Shown here: positions 25,588 to 35,414 of the stretch, piece by piece
Numbering within the stretch: the stretch's first letter is position 1
How the letters are laid out: every line of letters begins with the position of its first letter
Assembly: GCA_012840485.1 (NCBI GenBank)
Contig: DULG01000026.1
Coordinates: 44,652-108,651 of the forward strand
DNA length: 64,000 bases
Direction of reading: 5' to 3'
Source of the DNA: Clostridia bacterium
GTDB lineage: Bacteria; Bacillota; Thermoanaerobacteria; Thermoanaerobacterales; Thermoanaerobacteraceae
Program-made: the position numbers and the translations under genes
Notes under the pieces: generated by a model
Seen by the model: the letters and a program-made list of their open reading frames with translations, nothing else
Database searches by the model: none
What the model was told of the DNA's origin: nothing

Positions 25588-27287
25588 AATTCCTCCCTGG
25601 TAATTGGAAGTATAATATTTACGGTTGTCCCTTCATCCTTTTTACTATATATTTCTATTCCATAGTTTTTACCGTACATAAGCTGTATTCTTCTATGAAC
25701 GTTAAATATTCCAAAATGGGAAGAAGAATTTTTTCCGCTGCTAAGCATTAATCGAATTTTTTCAAGTTGATTTTCATCAATTCCTGCTCCATCATCCCTT
25801 ATAGTTATAATAAGCTTGTTTAAAGCGAAAGTTGCATTTATCTCTACATTTAAATAATTTTTTCCCTCAAATCCATGTTCTATTGCATTTTCAATAATAG
25901 GCTGAACAATAAGCTTGGGTACAGTACAGCTTTCCACTTCTTTTTCTATGTTTATTGAATAATTAAAACGTTCTCCAAATCTGTACTTTAATATCAATAA
26001 ATAATTTTGGGTGTATTTTATATCGTCAATTAAGGTAATTTTGTTTGTATTATTATTTATACTATAACGTAAAAGAGATGAGAGACACACTAGTATTTTA
26101 TTAGCAGTAATTGGATCTATTTTTATCATATATTTTATTATTTCAAGAGTATTAAATAGAAAATGCGGATTAAATTGGGACTCAAGTTGTTTTATTTCTG
26201 AAATCATGCTGTACCGTGCTTCTTCTTTATTAATTTCAATTAACTTTTTTATATCTGTCAACATTTTATTGTACGATTGTGCTATAATTTCAAATTCATC
26301 ATTGGTGTTTATATTAAGTTGTGTATTAAGATCTCCACTTTGTACATTTTTTATCGCTTCTATTATATTGTCGATAGTTTTAGTTTTACTGTTTGCAATG
26401 TTTTTTGCAGATAAAAGCATGGTAGATATGAGCATTAAGAAAATAAGTATTATAAATATTCCTATAATTGTAAATGTAGAAGACATATATCCAATGGACG
26501 TTATGGTATAAACATATATATAGTCATTTATAAGTTTTGATTTAAATATGTAAAAATTATCATTTTTTGTTTTAATAAAACCCTTTTTATTTTTTAAGTT
26601 TTCATCTATTTTATCAAACTTATTCACAAAAAGACTATTGGTAGAAGATATAATATTATCATATTTATCAGTAATTATAATATTTATTGAAAAGTTCTGA
26701 TTTATAATTTTTACAAGGTCTCTTTCATCAAGATCAAAAGTAATATAACCTTTTACTTCGTCATTATTTACTATTGCTTTTCCAATTGTTAAAACATTTT
26801 TATTATTATCTTTCCACAGTCCCCTTTCTAAAACAACATCTTCAGGATTATCTAGCATTCTTCTTACAATTCCCCATTGGGGGAAATTTCCACTATTAGC
26901 ATAGTGAGGAATGTTTTTTGTACTTGCAATAATAGGGTGCATATCTTTATCAAAAATGAAAAAATTACACCTTACATCCATACTATTTACAAAGCTGTAG
27001 AGTCTACTATATATACTGTTATTGTTATGTCCTGTCTGGAGAAGATCAATAATATAATTTTTCTTTGAAATAGCACAAGCTTCGTTTATATATGAAGTTA
27101 AAATTTTCTCTATTCTTTGAGATACTTGATAATTGAGATTAATATTTTGATTTGTAACAGTTTTGTACCACATACCAAGAAATATTAGATAGCTTGATAC
27201 CGTAACTATTACTACTGGAATGAGAGCATATAATATAAAAGTTTTTCTAATATCGTCCTTAAATTTTCTAAACTTTCTATCTTCCAT
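25584..27287 (-). CDS. YesM-type sensor histidine kinase
   Basis: 567 residues. Transmembrane helix at about 13-35, a large extracellular sensor domain to about 270, a second helix near 272-295, HAMP (IDNIIEAIKNVQSGDLNTQLN), then a His_kinase domain with the phospho-accepting His near 375 in SQFNPHFLFNTLEII, and an ATPase with QPIIENAIEHGFEGK and RDDGAGID. This is the LytS/YesM class, normally sensing sugars or an external ligand directly or through a binding protein. ATG 27287 is in frame with the helix start. It precedes and overlaps the regulator gene. Confidence 0.9.
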   Translation of the reverse strand: MEDRKFRKFKDDIRKTFILYALIPVVIVTVSSYLIFLGMWYKTVTNQNINLNYQVSQRIEKILTSYINEACAISKKNYIIDLLQTGHNNNSIYSRLYSFVNSMDVRCNFFIFDKDMHPIIASTKNIPHYANSGNFPQWGIVRRMLDNPEDVVLERGLWKDNNKNVLTIGKAIVNNDEVKGYITFDLDERDLVKIINQNFSINIIITDKYDNIISSTNSLFVNKFDKIDENLKNKKGFIKTKNDNFYIFKSKLINDYIYVYTITSIGYMSSTFTIIGIFIILIFLMLISTMLLSAKNIANSKTKTIDNIIEAIKNVQSGDLNTQLNINTNDEFEIIAQSYNKMLTDIKKLIEINKEEARYSMISEIKQLESQFNPHFLFNTLEIIKYMIKIDPITANKILVCLSSLLRYSINNNTNKITLIDDIKYTQNYLLILKYRFGERFNYSINIEKEVESCTVPKLIVQPIIENAIEHGFEGKNYLNVEINATFALNKLIITIRDDGAGIDENQLEKIRLMLSSGKNSSSHFGIFNVHRRIQLMYGKNYGIEIYSKKDEGTTVNIILPITREEF

Positions 27288-27518
27288 TCTAATCCTCCAT
27301 TTTGTTGCTACGCTCTAACACAAAATGTTATGAAAATAGCGACTATTTCAATTACTCAAATTGGTTTATAAAACGTTACCATTAAAAAGAAATTTTAAAT
27401 TTTACTCTTTTTTCAATGCACTTCGGCAACAAAATTTTTATTCAACTTATTTTCTAATGTCTGACATTTTTCAGTGGATTTGAATTCTAAGAGTTAATAA
27501 CTTGCTGATATGACAGGT

Positions 27519-27549
27519 AAAGAAGAATAGATTTCCTCTATTCTTCTTT
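27519..27549 (-). terminator. hairpin at the right end of the 8-kb block
   Basis: Perfect 13-bp stem AAAGAAGAATAGA (27519-27531) / TCTATTCTTCTTT (27537-27549). It lies between the kinase start and the right repeat and could end transcription entering from the truncated nuclease copy. Confidence 0.5.
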
Positions 27550-27591
27550 ATAAACGCCCCGAAAGTTTTAATATGATTTTTATTCATGCAA

Positions 27592-27681
27592 TTAGATGTA
27601 AAGTGCCTCTTCGTCTGTCAATAGGACGGAGAAATTCCCTTCCACGTCCATAGTGATCGCCTTAACATTAAATTTTAACAT
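27592..27681 (-). pseudogene. 5' fragment of the bifunctional nuclease gene
   Basis: ATG at 27681 starts MLKFNVKAITMDVEGNFSVL and keeps 25 codons of the gene at 19414, then runs into four foreign codons (ALYI) and TAA at 27592. The ribosome binding site and upstream DNA are retained. The fragment arose from the duplication that flanks the 8-kb block. Confidence 0.85.
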
Positions 27682-27812
27682 TTTTCACACCTCAATTTAA
27701 TACATCTTTTTAATATCATTATATCATACTTATGCAAATTTAGTCTGATTGTTTTTATATAGCTAAATAAGAAGTTTTGGTGTATAATTTTAATTGGTGA
27801 TAGAAATTTAAG
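27606..27812. repeat. long direct repeat, right copy
   Basis: Same orientation and same order as 19339-19545. Only scattered substitutions separate the copies, with the densest group near 27757-27780, so the duplication is not brand new. The copy includes the nuclease-gene 5' end and its promoter. Confidence 0.85.
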
Positions 27813-27854
27813 GCAACAGTAGCGCCTATAGGCTTAAAAAAGGAAGGTGAGAGT

Positions 27855-29396
27855 ATGGAAGGAAAAAAAGAATTGATTGCTGCACAAGCTTTAGCCATTA
27901 AAACAGGGCTTATTTTGCCAAATGATGATATTTCTGAGGTTGTAGCTGATGCAGTAAAGGGCATAGCAAAGGATGGAGACATAGTATGTGTGACAGAAGC
28001 TGTCGTGGCACGGTCACAAAATCGCTATGTGACTTCTGATGAATTGTCAAGGATGATTAAAGAGAGTTTCAAACTCAATCCTCAAAGTACATTGGCAGTA
28101 GTTTATCCTATTGCAAGTCGTAATCGCTTTGCTTTGGTTTTAAAAGCCATAGCTATGGCAACTGAAGGGGGACGCGTGATTGTCACTTTTCCTATTCCGG
28201 CGGATGAAGTCGGTAATCAAATAATTGATGCGGAAATGGCAAGAACTCGCCTTGGACTTAAGACGGTGTACAAACATTTAACTTCTGCAAGAGGAAGTAC
28301 ACCTCATTTAAATATTTTAATTAGAGAAGTTATAGCTGCATTGATTCTTCAGTCTTTAGGATACAGCATTGTAGGAATGAGGAAAATTTTGGGCACAGGG
28401 CTTTCTGATATTACGGTTAAAACGCCTGAAGGCTTAATTGCTCCTTTAGAGGTTACTTTTACAGACCACCAAAAGGCTGCTAAGAAAGCTGTAGAAATTT
28501 TAGCTGACATGCCTGAAGCTCGTAAAGCCTTTGCTGCAGGAGTGGATTTGGGCAGGAGAGAGTTTGCTCTTTTTGATGCACTGCGCTATGTATCAGGGGA
28601 TGAGACACCAATTTATCAGATTTCTTTTGCTGATAAATTGGATGCTTTTGCAGATGATGAGGCGATTTACTCTGAAGAATTGGGGAATGAAGTGTTTAAA
28701 CACCCCATAACTGGTATTGATTATAGAGAACTTTATCTTGATTTAATTCAAGAAGCTGGAGCAAAGGGAGATGTGATTTTTACAAATAATCCTTTTAAGG
28801 TTTATGAACTAGGCTATTTGGATGGGATAATTATAGGAGAGGTACACACAAGAAAACTTCGCAGAGACCTATTTTTAGCTTTTGGAGCAAAAGTACCAGT
28901 GAAAACCCTTGATGAATTGGGACCCAAGCCATGGGGAGTTATTGGATCCAATGTGTCTGACTACCAAAAAGGGTTATTAAAATTGCTTCCTGAAGATGCA
29001 GATGGCACAGCAGAGGAGATAAGAGAAAGAATTTTAGAAAAGACAGGGAAAGATGTGGATGTGTTGATATTTGGAGATGGGGCTTATAAAGACCCTGACA
29101 CGGGCATATACGAACTGGCAGACCCGTATCCTTCTTTAGGGGCTTCCGAAAGGTTGAGAGGATTTAAATTAAGAGAAGGGAAAAAGCTCAAGCTTGCAGT
29201 GGATACGCTGTACAATAAAGGGTACAATCGCGATCAAATTAAAGAAATTTTAGAACAAAAAGAAGGGGAACAAAGTGACCTTGGGACTACACCGAGGAAA
29301 TTAGTCAGCATAGCTGCGACACTGGCCGACCTTTTAGCAGGATCAGCGGACCAAGGAACACCTATAGTTCTTATAAGAGGTATGAAAAGAGGTTAA
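27855..29396 (+). CDS. F420-0:L-glutamate ligase (CofE)-like protein
   Basis: 513 residues, longer than archaeal CofE (about 250). The N-terminal region, TGLILPNDDISEVVADAVKG, DGDIVCVTEAVVARSQNRY and ASRNRFALVLKAI, matches the F420_ligase family, which adds glutamate to coenzyme F420. Thermoanaerobacter-type Firmicutes are not known to make F420 and no cofCDGH lies here, so the real substrate is probably different. The C-terminal 250 residues (VIFGDGAYKDPDTGIYELADPYPSLGAS) are an extra region I cannot assign. AGGTGAGAGT precedes the ATG. It heads an operon with the next two genes. Confidence 0.75.
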   Translation: MEGKKELIAAQALAIKTGLILPNDDISEVVADAVKGIAKDGDIVCVTEAVVARSQNRYVTSDELSRMIKESFKLNPQSTLAVVYPIASRNRFALVLKAIAMATEGGRVIVTFPIPADEVGNQIIDAEMARTRLGLKTVYKHLTSARGSTPHLNILIREVIAALILQSLGYSIVGMRKILGTGLSDITVKTPEGLIAPLEVTFTDHQKAAKKAVEILADMPEARKAFAAGVDLGRREFALFDALRYVSGDETPIYQISFADKLDAFADDEAIYSEELGNEVFKHPITGIDYRELYLDLIQEAGAKGDVIFTNNPFKVYELGYLDGIIIGEVHTRKLRRDLFLAFGAKVPVKTLDELGPKPWGVIGSNVSDYQKGLLKLLPEDADGTAEEIRERILEKTGKDVDVLIFGDGAYKDPDTGIYELADPYPSLGASERLRGFKLREGKKLKLAVDTLYNKGYNRDQIKEILEQKEGEQSDLGTTPRKLVSIAATLADLLAGSADQGTPIVLIRGMKRG

Positions 29397-29403
29397 AGTA
29401 AAA

Positions 29404-29679
29404 ATGAGTGAGAGAAAAATAGTATTAGAATTTGAGAATGTGTATTATACTATGGAAGATATAATAAATGCAGTAATAAAATATTACCAAGATAAAAAAG
29501 TAGGATGTGAAGTTTTGGGCAAAGATGCTATAGGAAATCCAATACTTTTTATAAATTCAAAAGGATATACTTTAAAAGTAAGGAATGTTGGACCTGGTCT
29601 TGTACAATATACTTTACCTCCAGGAACATCATGGCCAACATTTATGTCTGCACAGCAAATTATTTTAACAGAATTGTAA
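29404..29679 (+). CDS. small hypothetical protein
   Basis: 91 residues, soluble, 7 bp behind the CofE-like gene and 28 bp before the CDP-alcohol transferase-like gene. I do not recognise it. It has an N-terminal helix (MEDIINAVIKYYQDKKVGCEVLG) and a short beta-rich C-terminal half (YTLKVRNVGPGLVQYTLPPG). The position inside a tight three-gene operon supports it being real. Confidence 0.7.
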   Translation: MSERKIVLEFENVYYTMEDIINAVIKYYQDKKVGCEVLGKDAIGNPILFINSKGYTLKVRNVGPGLVQYTLPPGTSWPTFMSAQQIILTEL

Positions 29680-29707
29680 TTTTAAATTAAAGGGGGAGGT
29701 AGCAAAA

Positions 29708-30235
29708 ATGCCTGCCTTAAAAATTGCAGCGAACATACTGACAGTAGGTAGAGCTGTAATAGGAGTAGTTATTGGTCTTTTAGGTATTTTTCAAGGAAGA
29801 CGGGCTTTAAAAACTGCCGTTTTACTGCTTATTACAGCTTGGTTTAGCGATGTAGCAGATGGTTTTTTAGCTAGGTCTTCAAAAGTTACGGTTAAAGATT
29901 GGATTGGAGAGCATGACCTTTATGCAGACATGACGGTTTCTGCAGGGGTTTTATATTATTTGACCTTTAGTCAGTATATTCCATTATACGCTGGATGGGG
30001 AATATTTATAGTATCAGCAGTTTTACTCTATTATTTTCCTTCTACTACTTTGGCGGAAGGGCTTCAAGCTATTCCTTATGCCCTCATGATATATACTTCT
30101 TTTTCTCATATTCCTCTTTATGGATTCTTAATTTTAGCATTTTTGCTATTTTTGATAATTATAACTTGGCCACGTTTTCCCAAAGAAAAAGTTCCAGATT
30201 TTTTAAATGGAATGAAAACTTTAAAAAGAAGATAA
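29708..30235 (+). CDS. CDP-alcohol phosphatidyltransferase-like membrane protein, altered motif spacing
   Basis: 175 residues, about five hydrophobic segments. SDVADGFLARSS gives the first half of the CDP-alcohol phosphotransferase motif (D-x2-DG-x2-AR), but the second half follows as G-x2-D-x3-D (GEHDLYAD) after ten residues instead of G-x3-D-x3-D after eight. The catalytic Asp residues are still present. Lipid head-group transfer is likely but the substrate may be unusual. GGGGGAGGT precedes the ATG. Third gene of an operon with the CofE-like gene. Confidence 0.72.
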   Translation: MPALKIAANILTVGRAVIGVVIGLLGIFQGRRALKTAVLLLITAWFSDVADGFLARSSKVTVKDWIGEHDLYADMTVSAGVLYYLTFSQYIPLYAGWGIFIVSAVLLYYFPSTTLAEGLQAIPYALMIYTSFSHIPLYGFLILAFLLFLIIITWPRFPKEKVPDFLNGMKTLKRR

Positions 30236-30307
30236 CAAACTAGGGGACGGTTTCTTTGTCTATATTTGATACCCATAAAGTTTTGATGCATTTGAAAGTT
30301 AGAGCTG

Positions 30308-30336
30308 TTGACAATTTACGAAAATTTAGATATATT
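30308..30336 (+). promoter_or_regulatory. valS promoter
   Basis: TTGACA (30308-30313), 17-bp spacer, TATATT (30331-30336); it starts the T-box leader. Confidence 0.75.
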
Positions 30337-30342
30337 ATATAT

Positions 30343-30574
30343 CAAACAACGAAATATGAAGGCTATGAAAGAGAGGAGTAAGTGTATACTGGCTACAGAG
30401 AGGGATATCCCATGGGCTGAAAGGAGTCCCGCTAAAGGTACACTGAAGGTAGCTCTGGAGCTTGTAAGCCGAAGTTGAGTAGGTTTAAACGGGTCTGCCC
30501 GTTATAGCTTGAGTGATAAATGAAGGTGGTACCGCGAAATGCCCTTTCGCCCTTTGTGGGTGAAAGGGTTTTAA
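30343..30574 (+). ncRNA. T-box leader of valS
   Basis: About 230 nt of untranslated leader between promoter and valS. The conserved T-box AAGGTGGTACCGCG lies at 30523-30536, followed by a terminator (CCCTTTCGCCC / GGGTGAAAGGG, 30542-30568, then TTTTAAAATTTT). Stem I is visible as AGTGTA...TACACT around 30380-30450. A GTA in GAAGGTAGCTC just behind it is a candidate valine specifier; I have not proved the fold. Uncharged tRNA-Val would favour readthrough into valS. Confidence 0.88.
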
Positions 30575-30598
30575 AATTTTACGGAGGGAGTGGCGTAC

Positions 30599-33238
30599 AT
30601 GAAAGAGATATCTAAGACGTACAATCCGAAGGAGTTTGAAGACAAAATCTATGCTTTTTGGATGGAAAAAGGTTATTTTACCCCAGAGATTGATTATGAT
30701 AAAAAGCCTTTTACAATTGTCATACCGCCACCAAACATAACAGGGCAATTGCACATGGGACACGCACTTGATAATACTTTGCAGGACATATTGATAAGAT
30801 GGAAAAGAATGCAGGGATATACGGCTTTGTGGATACCTGGTTCAGACCATGCCAGCATTGCGACAGAAATAAAGGTGTTAGACACAATAAGACAAGAAAC
30901 AGGGCTTACAAAAAAAGAAATAGGAAGAGAGGAATTCTTAAAAAGGGCATGGGAGTGGAAAGATAAATACGAAAACCGCATTTTAAGCCAATTAAAGAAG
31001 TTAGGTTCTTCTTGTGATTGGACGAGGACGCGTTTTACTATGGACGAAGTCTGTTCACGAGCGGTAAGAGAAGTTTTTGTCTCTCTTTATGAAAAAGGCC
31101 TTATATATAGAGGAGACAGGATAATAAATTGGTGTCCGGACTGTAATACTGCTTTATCTGATGCAGAGGTTGAACATAAAGAACAAAAAGGGCATTTATG
31201 GTACATCAAATATCCAATAAAAGGCGAAGATGGGTATGTGGTAATAGCTACTACAAGACCTGAGACAATGCTGGGGGATGTAGCTGTTGCTGTAAATCCT
31301 GAGGATGAAAGGTATAAAGATGTAATAGGGAAGACACTTATATTGCCACTTGTAGGGAGAGAAATACCTGTTATTGCTGATGAGTATGTTGATCCTTTAT
31401 TTGGAACTGGTGCTGTCAAAGTTACACCTGCTCACGATCCAAATGACTTTGAGATGGGTCTAAGACACAACCTCCCATTTATCAATATAATGAATGAGAA
31501 TGCTACAATAAATGAAAATGGCGGTAAATACCAGGGGCTTGACAGATATGAAGCTAGAGAGAGGATAGTAAAAGATTTAGAAGAACTGGGTCTACTTTTG
31601 AAAGTTGAAGAACATGTCCACAATGTTGGCCATTGTTATAGATGCGATACGGTTGTTGAACCTTTACTTTCTAAACAATGGTTTGTAAAGATGGAGCCTT
31701 TAGCTAAGCCAGCTTTAGAGGTAGTAAAAGAAGGGAAAACGAAATTTGTGCCTGAGAGGTTTGAAAAAATATACACTAATTGGTTGGAGAATATAAAAGA
31801 CTGGTGCATCTCAAGGCAATTGTGGTGGGGTCATAGAATACCAGCTTGGTATTGTGATGACTGTGGTCACATTACTGTATCTAGAGAAGACCCTCAAAAG
31901 TGTGAGGTTTGTGAAAATACAAACATTCATCAAGATGAGGACGTGTTAGATACTTGGTTTAGCTCTGCGCTATGGCCTTTTTCAACAATGGGCTGGCCTG
32001 AGGAGACAGAAGATTTGAAATATTTCTATCCGACAGATGTGCTAGTTACAGGATATGATATAATCTTTTTCTGGGTTGCAAGAATGATTTTTATGAGTTT
32101 GGAGTTTATGAAAGAAGTGCCATTTAGGTATGTTTTAATACACGGCTTAGTGAGAGATGCGCAAGGCAGGAAAATGAGCAAATCCCTTGGAAATGGAATA
32201 GACCCCTTAGAGGTTATTGAGGAATATGGAGCAGATACTTTGAGGTTTACATTAGTTATAGGAAATGCGCCAGGAAATGATATGAGGTTTAGTCAAGATA
32301 AAGTGGAACTTAGCAGAAATTTTGCAAATAAATTGTGGAATGCTTCCAGGTATGTACTGCTTAATTTAGATGAGAATGATACGAATTTGTATCTGGAATG
32401 TTTGACACTTACCGATAAGTGGATTTTGACAAGGTATAACAATATAGTGAAAGAAGTGACAGAAAATCTGGAAAAATTTGAATTAGGAATAGCTGCTTCA
32501 AAGCTTTATGACTTTGTATGGAGCGAATTTTGCGACTGGTATATAGAGCTTAGCAAACCTGTATTGTACAGCGATGACCTTGAGGCTAAAAAAGTTACAA
32601 AGTCTGTGCTAAGGTATGTGCTTGACAATACTTTAAGACTTTTGCATCCCTTCATGCCTTTTATAACAGAGGAGATATGGCAGAATCTGCCTCATGAAGG
32701 GGAAAGCATAATGGTGGCAGAATGGCCAAAATACAGAGAGGACCTCAATTTTGCTGAAGAGGCGAAAGAGGCAGAGATGATAATGGAGGCCATTCGCGTA
32801 ATAAGAAATATAAAGGCGGAAGCTAATGTGCCTCCTTCTAAAAAGGCAAAAGTTATAATAGCAGCAGAAAAAGAGGAGTATGAGAAAGTTTTTCAAACAG
32901 GCACAAATTATATAATGAAATTAGCAGGGGCGAGTGAAGTAATAATTGAAAAAGACAAAAGTAAGATTCCTCAGAAAGCTTTAAGTGGAGCTATCGCTGC
33001 TGGACTAGCAGTACTTCCTCTTGAGGACTTGATGGACTTAGAAGAAGAAATAAAGAGATTAAATGAGGAAAAAGAAAAAGTGATGAAAGAGATTGAAAGG
33101 GCACAAGGGCTTTTGAATAATGAGAATTTTGTAAAAAAGGCGCCTGAAAAAGTAGTAAATGCGGAAAGAGAAAAACTGGAGAAATATACTGCTATGCTTA
33201 AAAACATAGAAGAGAGGCTGAAATTACTAAATAGTTAA
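30599..33238 (+). CDS. valS: valyl-tRNA synthetase
   Basis: 879 residues, normal length. It charges tRNA-Val and is a class I synthetase with an editing domain. [15 protein letters not shown] carries the HIGH-type motif (HMGH near residue 52), KMSKSLGNG near 525 is the KMSKS loop, and [10 protein letters not shown] and [12 protein letters not shown] are typical. The last 70 residues form the ValS C-terminal coiled coil ([21 protein letters not shown]). GTG 30590 lies on the GGAGGG binding site, so ATG 30599 is the start. Controlled by the T-box upstream. Confidence 0.96.
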   Translation: MKEISKTYNPKEFEDKIYAFWMEKGYFTPEIDYDKKPFTIVIPPPNITGQLHMGHALDNTLQDILIRWKRMQGYTALWIPGSDHASIATEIKVLDTIRQETGLTKKEIGREEFLKRAWEWKDKYENRILSQLKKLGSSCDWTRTRFTMDEVCSRAVREVFVSLYEKGLIYRGDRIINWCPDCNTALSDAEVEHKEQKGHLWYIKYPIKGEDGYVVIATTRPETMLGDVAVAVNPEDERYKDVIGKTLILPLVGREIPVIADEYVDPLFGTGAVKVTPAHDPNDFEMGLRHNLPFINIMNENATINENGGKYQGLDRYEARERIVKDLEELGLLLKVEEHVHNVGHCYRCDTVVEPLLSKQWFVKMEPLAKPALEVVKEGKTKFVPERFEKIYTNWLENIKDWCISRQLWWGHRIPAWYCDDCGHITVSREDPQKCEVCENTNIHQDEDVLDTWFSSALWPFSTMGWPEETEDLKYFYPTDVLVTGYDIIFFWVARMIFMSLEFMKEVPFRYVLIHGLVRDAQGRKMSKSLGNGIDPLEVIEEYGADTLRFTLVIGNAPGNDMRFSQDKVELSRNFANKLWNASRYVLLNLDENDTNLYLECLTLTDKWILTRYNNIVKEVTENLEKFELGIAASKLYDFVWSEFCDWYIELSKPVLYSDDLEAKKVTKSVLRYVLDNTLRLLHPFMPFITEEIWQNLPHEGESIMVAEWPKYREDLNFAEEAKEAEMIMEAIRVIRNIKAEANVPPSKKAKVIIAAEKEEYEKVFQTGTNYIMKLAGASEVIIEKDKSKIPQKALSGAIAAGLAVLPLEDLMDLEEEIKRLNEEKEKVMKEIERAQGLLNNENFVKKAPEKVVNAEREKLEKYTAMLKNIEERLKLLNS

Positions 33239-33260
33239 TTTTCTTAGTAGGGGGATTATT

Positions 33261-33797
33261 ATGCTTTCTCTGTTTAAAAGGCCTAAAAGTGAGTCCCAGT
33301 TAATTATAAGAGAGGCTAAGATTAAAGATGCGAGGGGGATAATAAAGCTTTTAAATAGTGTAGGAAGAGAGAAACTCTACATGGTGTCAGAAAGTTTTAA
33401 CTGGACGGAAGAAGAGGAAAGGCAGCTTATTAAGAATTTAGATAGAACGAAAGATTTGATTTTGGTGGCAGACTACGGTGGTGAAATCGTAGGCTGCCTC
33501 ACTCTCTTCCGTTATTATGGGGGAAGGTCTCCGAAAGTACAGCATATTGGAGAAATAGGCATAAGTGTGGATGCTCGTTTTAGAAACATGGGAATTGGAA
33601 CGAAGTTATTTGAAGAGGCTATTAACTGGGCTAAGAGTAGGGGTTATGAAAAGCTTTCTCTCAGTGTTTTTAGTACCAATGAAGTGGCGATACATCTTTA
33701 TAAAAAATTTGGCTTTGTAGAGGAGGGGAGAAGAAAAAAACAGTTTAAAATTGGGGATGAGTATGTAGATGAGGTTTTGATGGGATTATTTTTATAA
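33261..33797 (+). CDS. GNAT-family N-acetyltransferase
   Basis: 178 residues. LIIREAKIKDARGIIKLL opens a GNAT domain; the acetyl-CoA site is GISVDARFRNMGIGTKLFEEAINWAKSRG, and NEVAIHLYKKFGFVEEGRRKKQF is the typical end of the fold, close to RimI/RimJ-like protein acetyltransferases. Start ATG follows GGGGG. It lies between valS and folC in one direction with short gaps. The acceptor substrate is unknown. Confidence 0.85.
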   Translation: MLSLFKRPKSESQLIIREAKIKDARGIIKLLNSVGREKLYMVSESFNWTEEEERQLIKNLDRTKDLILVADYGGEIVGCLTLFRYYGGRSPKVQHIGEIGISVDARFRNMGIGTKLFEEAINWAKSRGYEKLSLSVFSTNEVAIHLYKKFGFVEEGRRKKQFKIGDEYVDEVLMGLFL

Positions 33798-33821
33798 ATT
33801 TTCACATAGGAGATGGGCTAA

Positions 33822-35111
33822 ATGACATATGAAGAAGCGATTAACTATATACACGGTACATACAAATTCGGCATAAAGTTAGGATTAGAAAATATAAGAA
33901 GATTATTAAGCTATATGGGAAATCCTGAAAAAGGTCTTAAAATTATTCATGTGGCAGGTACAAATGGAAAAGGTTCTACTTCTGCTTTTATAAGTAGTAT
34001 TTTGCAACAAGCTGGTTATAAAGTTGCTCTGTACACTTCTCCCTATCTAGAAGAATTTGAAGAAAGAATGAGGATAAATGGAGGAAATATTTCCAGGGAA
34101 AAGTTGATTTATTATGTTAAATATATAAAACCTATAATATCTCAAATGGTAGAGGTGGGGTATAATCATCCGACAGAGTTTGAAGTGATAACTGCCATTG
34201 CCTTTAAATATTTTTACGATGAAAAAGTGGATTTTGTGGTATTAGAGGTGGGACTTGGAGGCAGATTTGATGCCACAAATGCCATAGATTCTTCTTTGGT
34301 TTCTGTGATAACTACTATTGATTATGACCACACAGATAGATTAGGAAATACTCTGGGAGAGATTGCCTATGAAAAGGCTGGAATTATCAAACAAAACGGG
34401 GTTGTGGTGAGTTTTTATCAACAGCCAGAGGCTTTAAAAGTTATCATGGAAGCTTGTGAAGTAAGAAATGCATATTTAACTGTACTTGAAAAGAACAATG
34501 TAATCATAAAAGAGCAAAATCCGGATTTTCAGATTTTTGACTATAAAAAATATAAAGACTTAAAAATTACTTTATTAGGGAGTCATCAGACTTGTAATGC
34601 TTCTTTAGCAGTTGAAAGTGTGGAAAAATTGAAAATGTACGGATATGAGGTTGCGGAAAGTGCTATAAGAGAGGGCTTGTACAGAGCAAAATGGCCTGGA
34701 AGACTGGAAGTTATGATGAAAAATCCTTATGTAGTGATAGATGGAGCTCATAATCCTCAAGGAATGGCTGTTTTAAAAGAGGCTTTGAAATTATTTGATT
34801 ACGACAGGTTGATTTTAGTGGTTGGTATGTTGAAAGATAAAGATATAAAAAAAATGCTAGATGTAATTGTGCCAGAAGCGGATGTTGTTATAACAACCAC
34901 TCCAATAAGTGAAAGAGCTTGTAAGGCAGAAGAACTTGCAAAAAAAATATCAAGAAATAGTGTCTTCCCCGTTGGTTCTATTGAAGAAGCGGTAAGCCAT
35001 GCTTTAAAAATGGCAAAAAAAGAGGATATGGTGCTCTTTTGTGGGTCTTTATATATGGTAGGTCACGTAAGGACTATTCTTAAAAAAGTAATAAATGAGG
35101 TAGGGGGTTAA
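33822..35111 (+). CDS. folC: folylpolyglutamate synthase / dihydrofolate synthase
   Basis: 429 residues, normal length. It adds glutamate to folates (and forms dihydrofolate from dihydropteroate). Signatures: HVAGTNGKGSTSAFISSIL (ATP loop), YTSPYLEEFEERMRING, FDATNAIDSSLVSVITTIDYDHTDRLG, KAGIIKQNG, and the C-terminal VIDGAHNPQGM. RBS GGAGATGGG precedes the ATG. In Thermoanaerobacter-type genomes folC commonly follows valS. Confidence 0.94.
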   Translation: MTYEEAINYIHGTYKFGIKLGLENIRRLLSYMGNPEKGLKIIHVAGTNGKGSTSAFISSILQQAGYKVALYTSPYLEEFEERMRINGGNISREKLIYYVKYIKPIISQMVEVGYNHPTEFEVITAIAFKYFYDEKVDFVVLEVGLGGRFDATNAIDSSLVSVITTIDYDHTDRLGNTLGEIAYEKAGIIKQNGVVVSFYQQPEALKVIMEACEVRNAYLTVLEKNNVIIKEQNPDFQIFDYKKYKDLKITLLGSHQTCNASLAVESVEKLKMYGYEVAESAIREGLYRAKWPGRLEVMMKNPYVVIDGAHNPQGMAVLKEALKLFDYDRLILVVGMLKDKDIKKMLDVIVPEADVVITTTPISERACKAEELAKKISRNSVFPVGSIEEAVSHALKMAKKEDMVLFCGSLYMVGHVRTILKKVINEVGG

Positions 35112-35153
35112 TATAATGTAAGGTGTAAAGGCTATAATGAGAAGGTGGTTGTT

Positions 35154-35387
35154 ATGGAAATGATGGGGAATGCGCTATTGCAAGAGATAGATAAAGCACT
35201 AAAGGCGATGAAAGAGGCAGAGAGAAATTTGGAAATGCTAGAAAATGACAACTACCTTAAGATAAAATTAGCACGATTAAAATACGACTTTGCAAGACAA
35301 GAATATTTGAGGCTTTTAAGGATGGCGAAAGAGCAAAAAGTCAAATATAATATGAGTGAATTGATGGAAAAAATAATAGACTTATGA
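35154..35387 (+). CDS. small coiled-coil protein, DUF2508-like
   Basis: 77 residues, almost entirely helical and charged (IDKALKAMKEAERNLEML, LARLKYDFARQEYLRLLRMAKEQK). The pattern resembles DUF2508/YaaL-type small proteins, but identity is uncertain. GTG 35145 overlaps the GAAGGTGG binding site; ATG 35154 is better placed. It follows folC by about 40 bp. No function can be given. Confidence 0.6.
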   Translation: MEMMGNALLQEIDKALKAMKEAERNLEMLENDNYLKIKLARLKYDFARQEYLRLLRMAKEQKVKYNMSELMEKIIDL

Positions 35388-35388
35388 T

Positions 35389-35409
35389 AAAAGCGGTCAT
35401 AACGACCGC
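35389..35409 (-). terminator. terminator of the Cys-rich mini-protein gene
   Basis: Stem GCGGTC (35393-35398) / GACCGC (35404-35409); on the minus strand TTTTATC follows. It may also slow plus-strand transcripts. Confidence 0.65.
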
Positions 35410-35414
35410 ATGAT

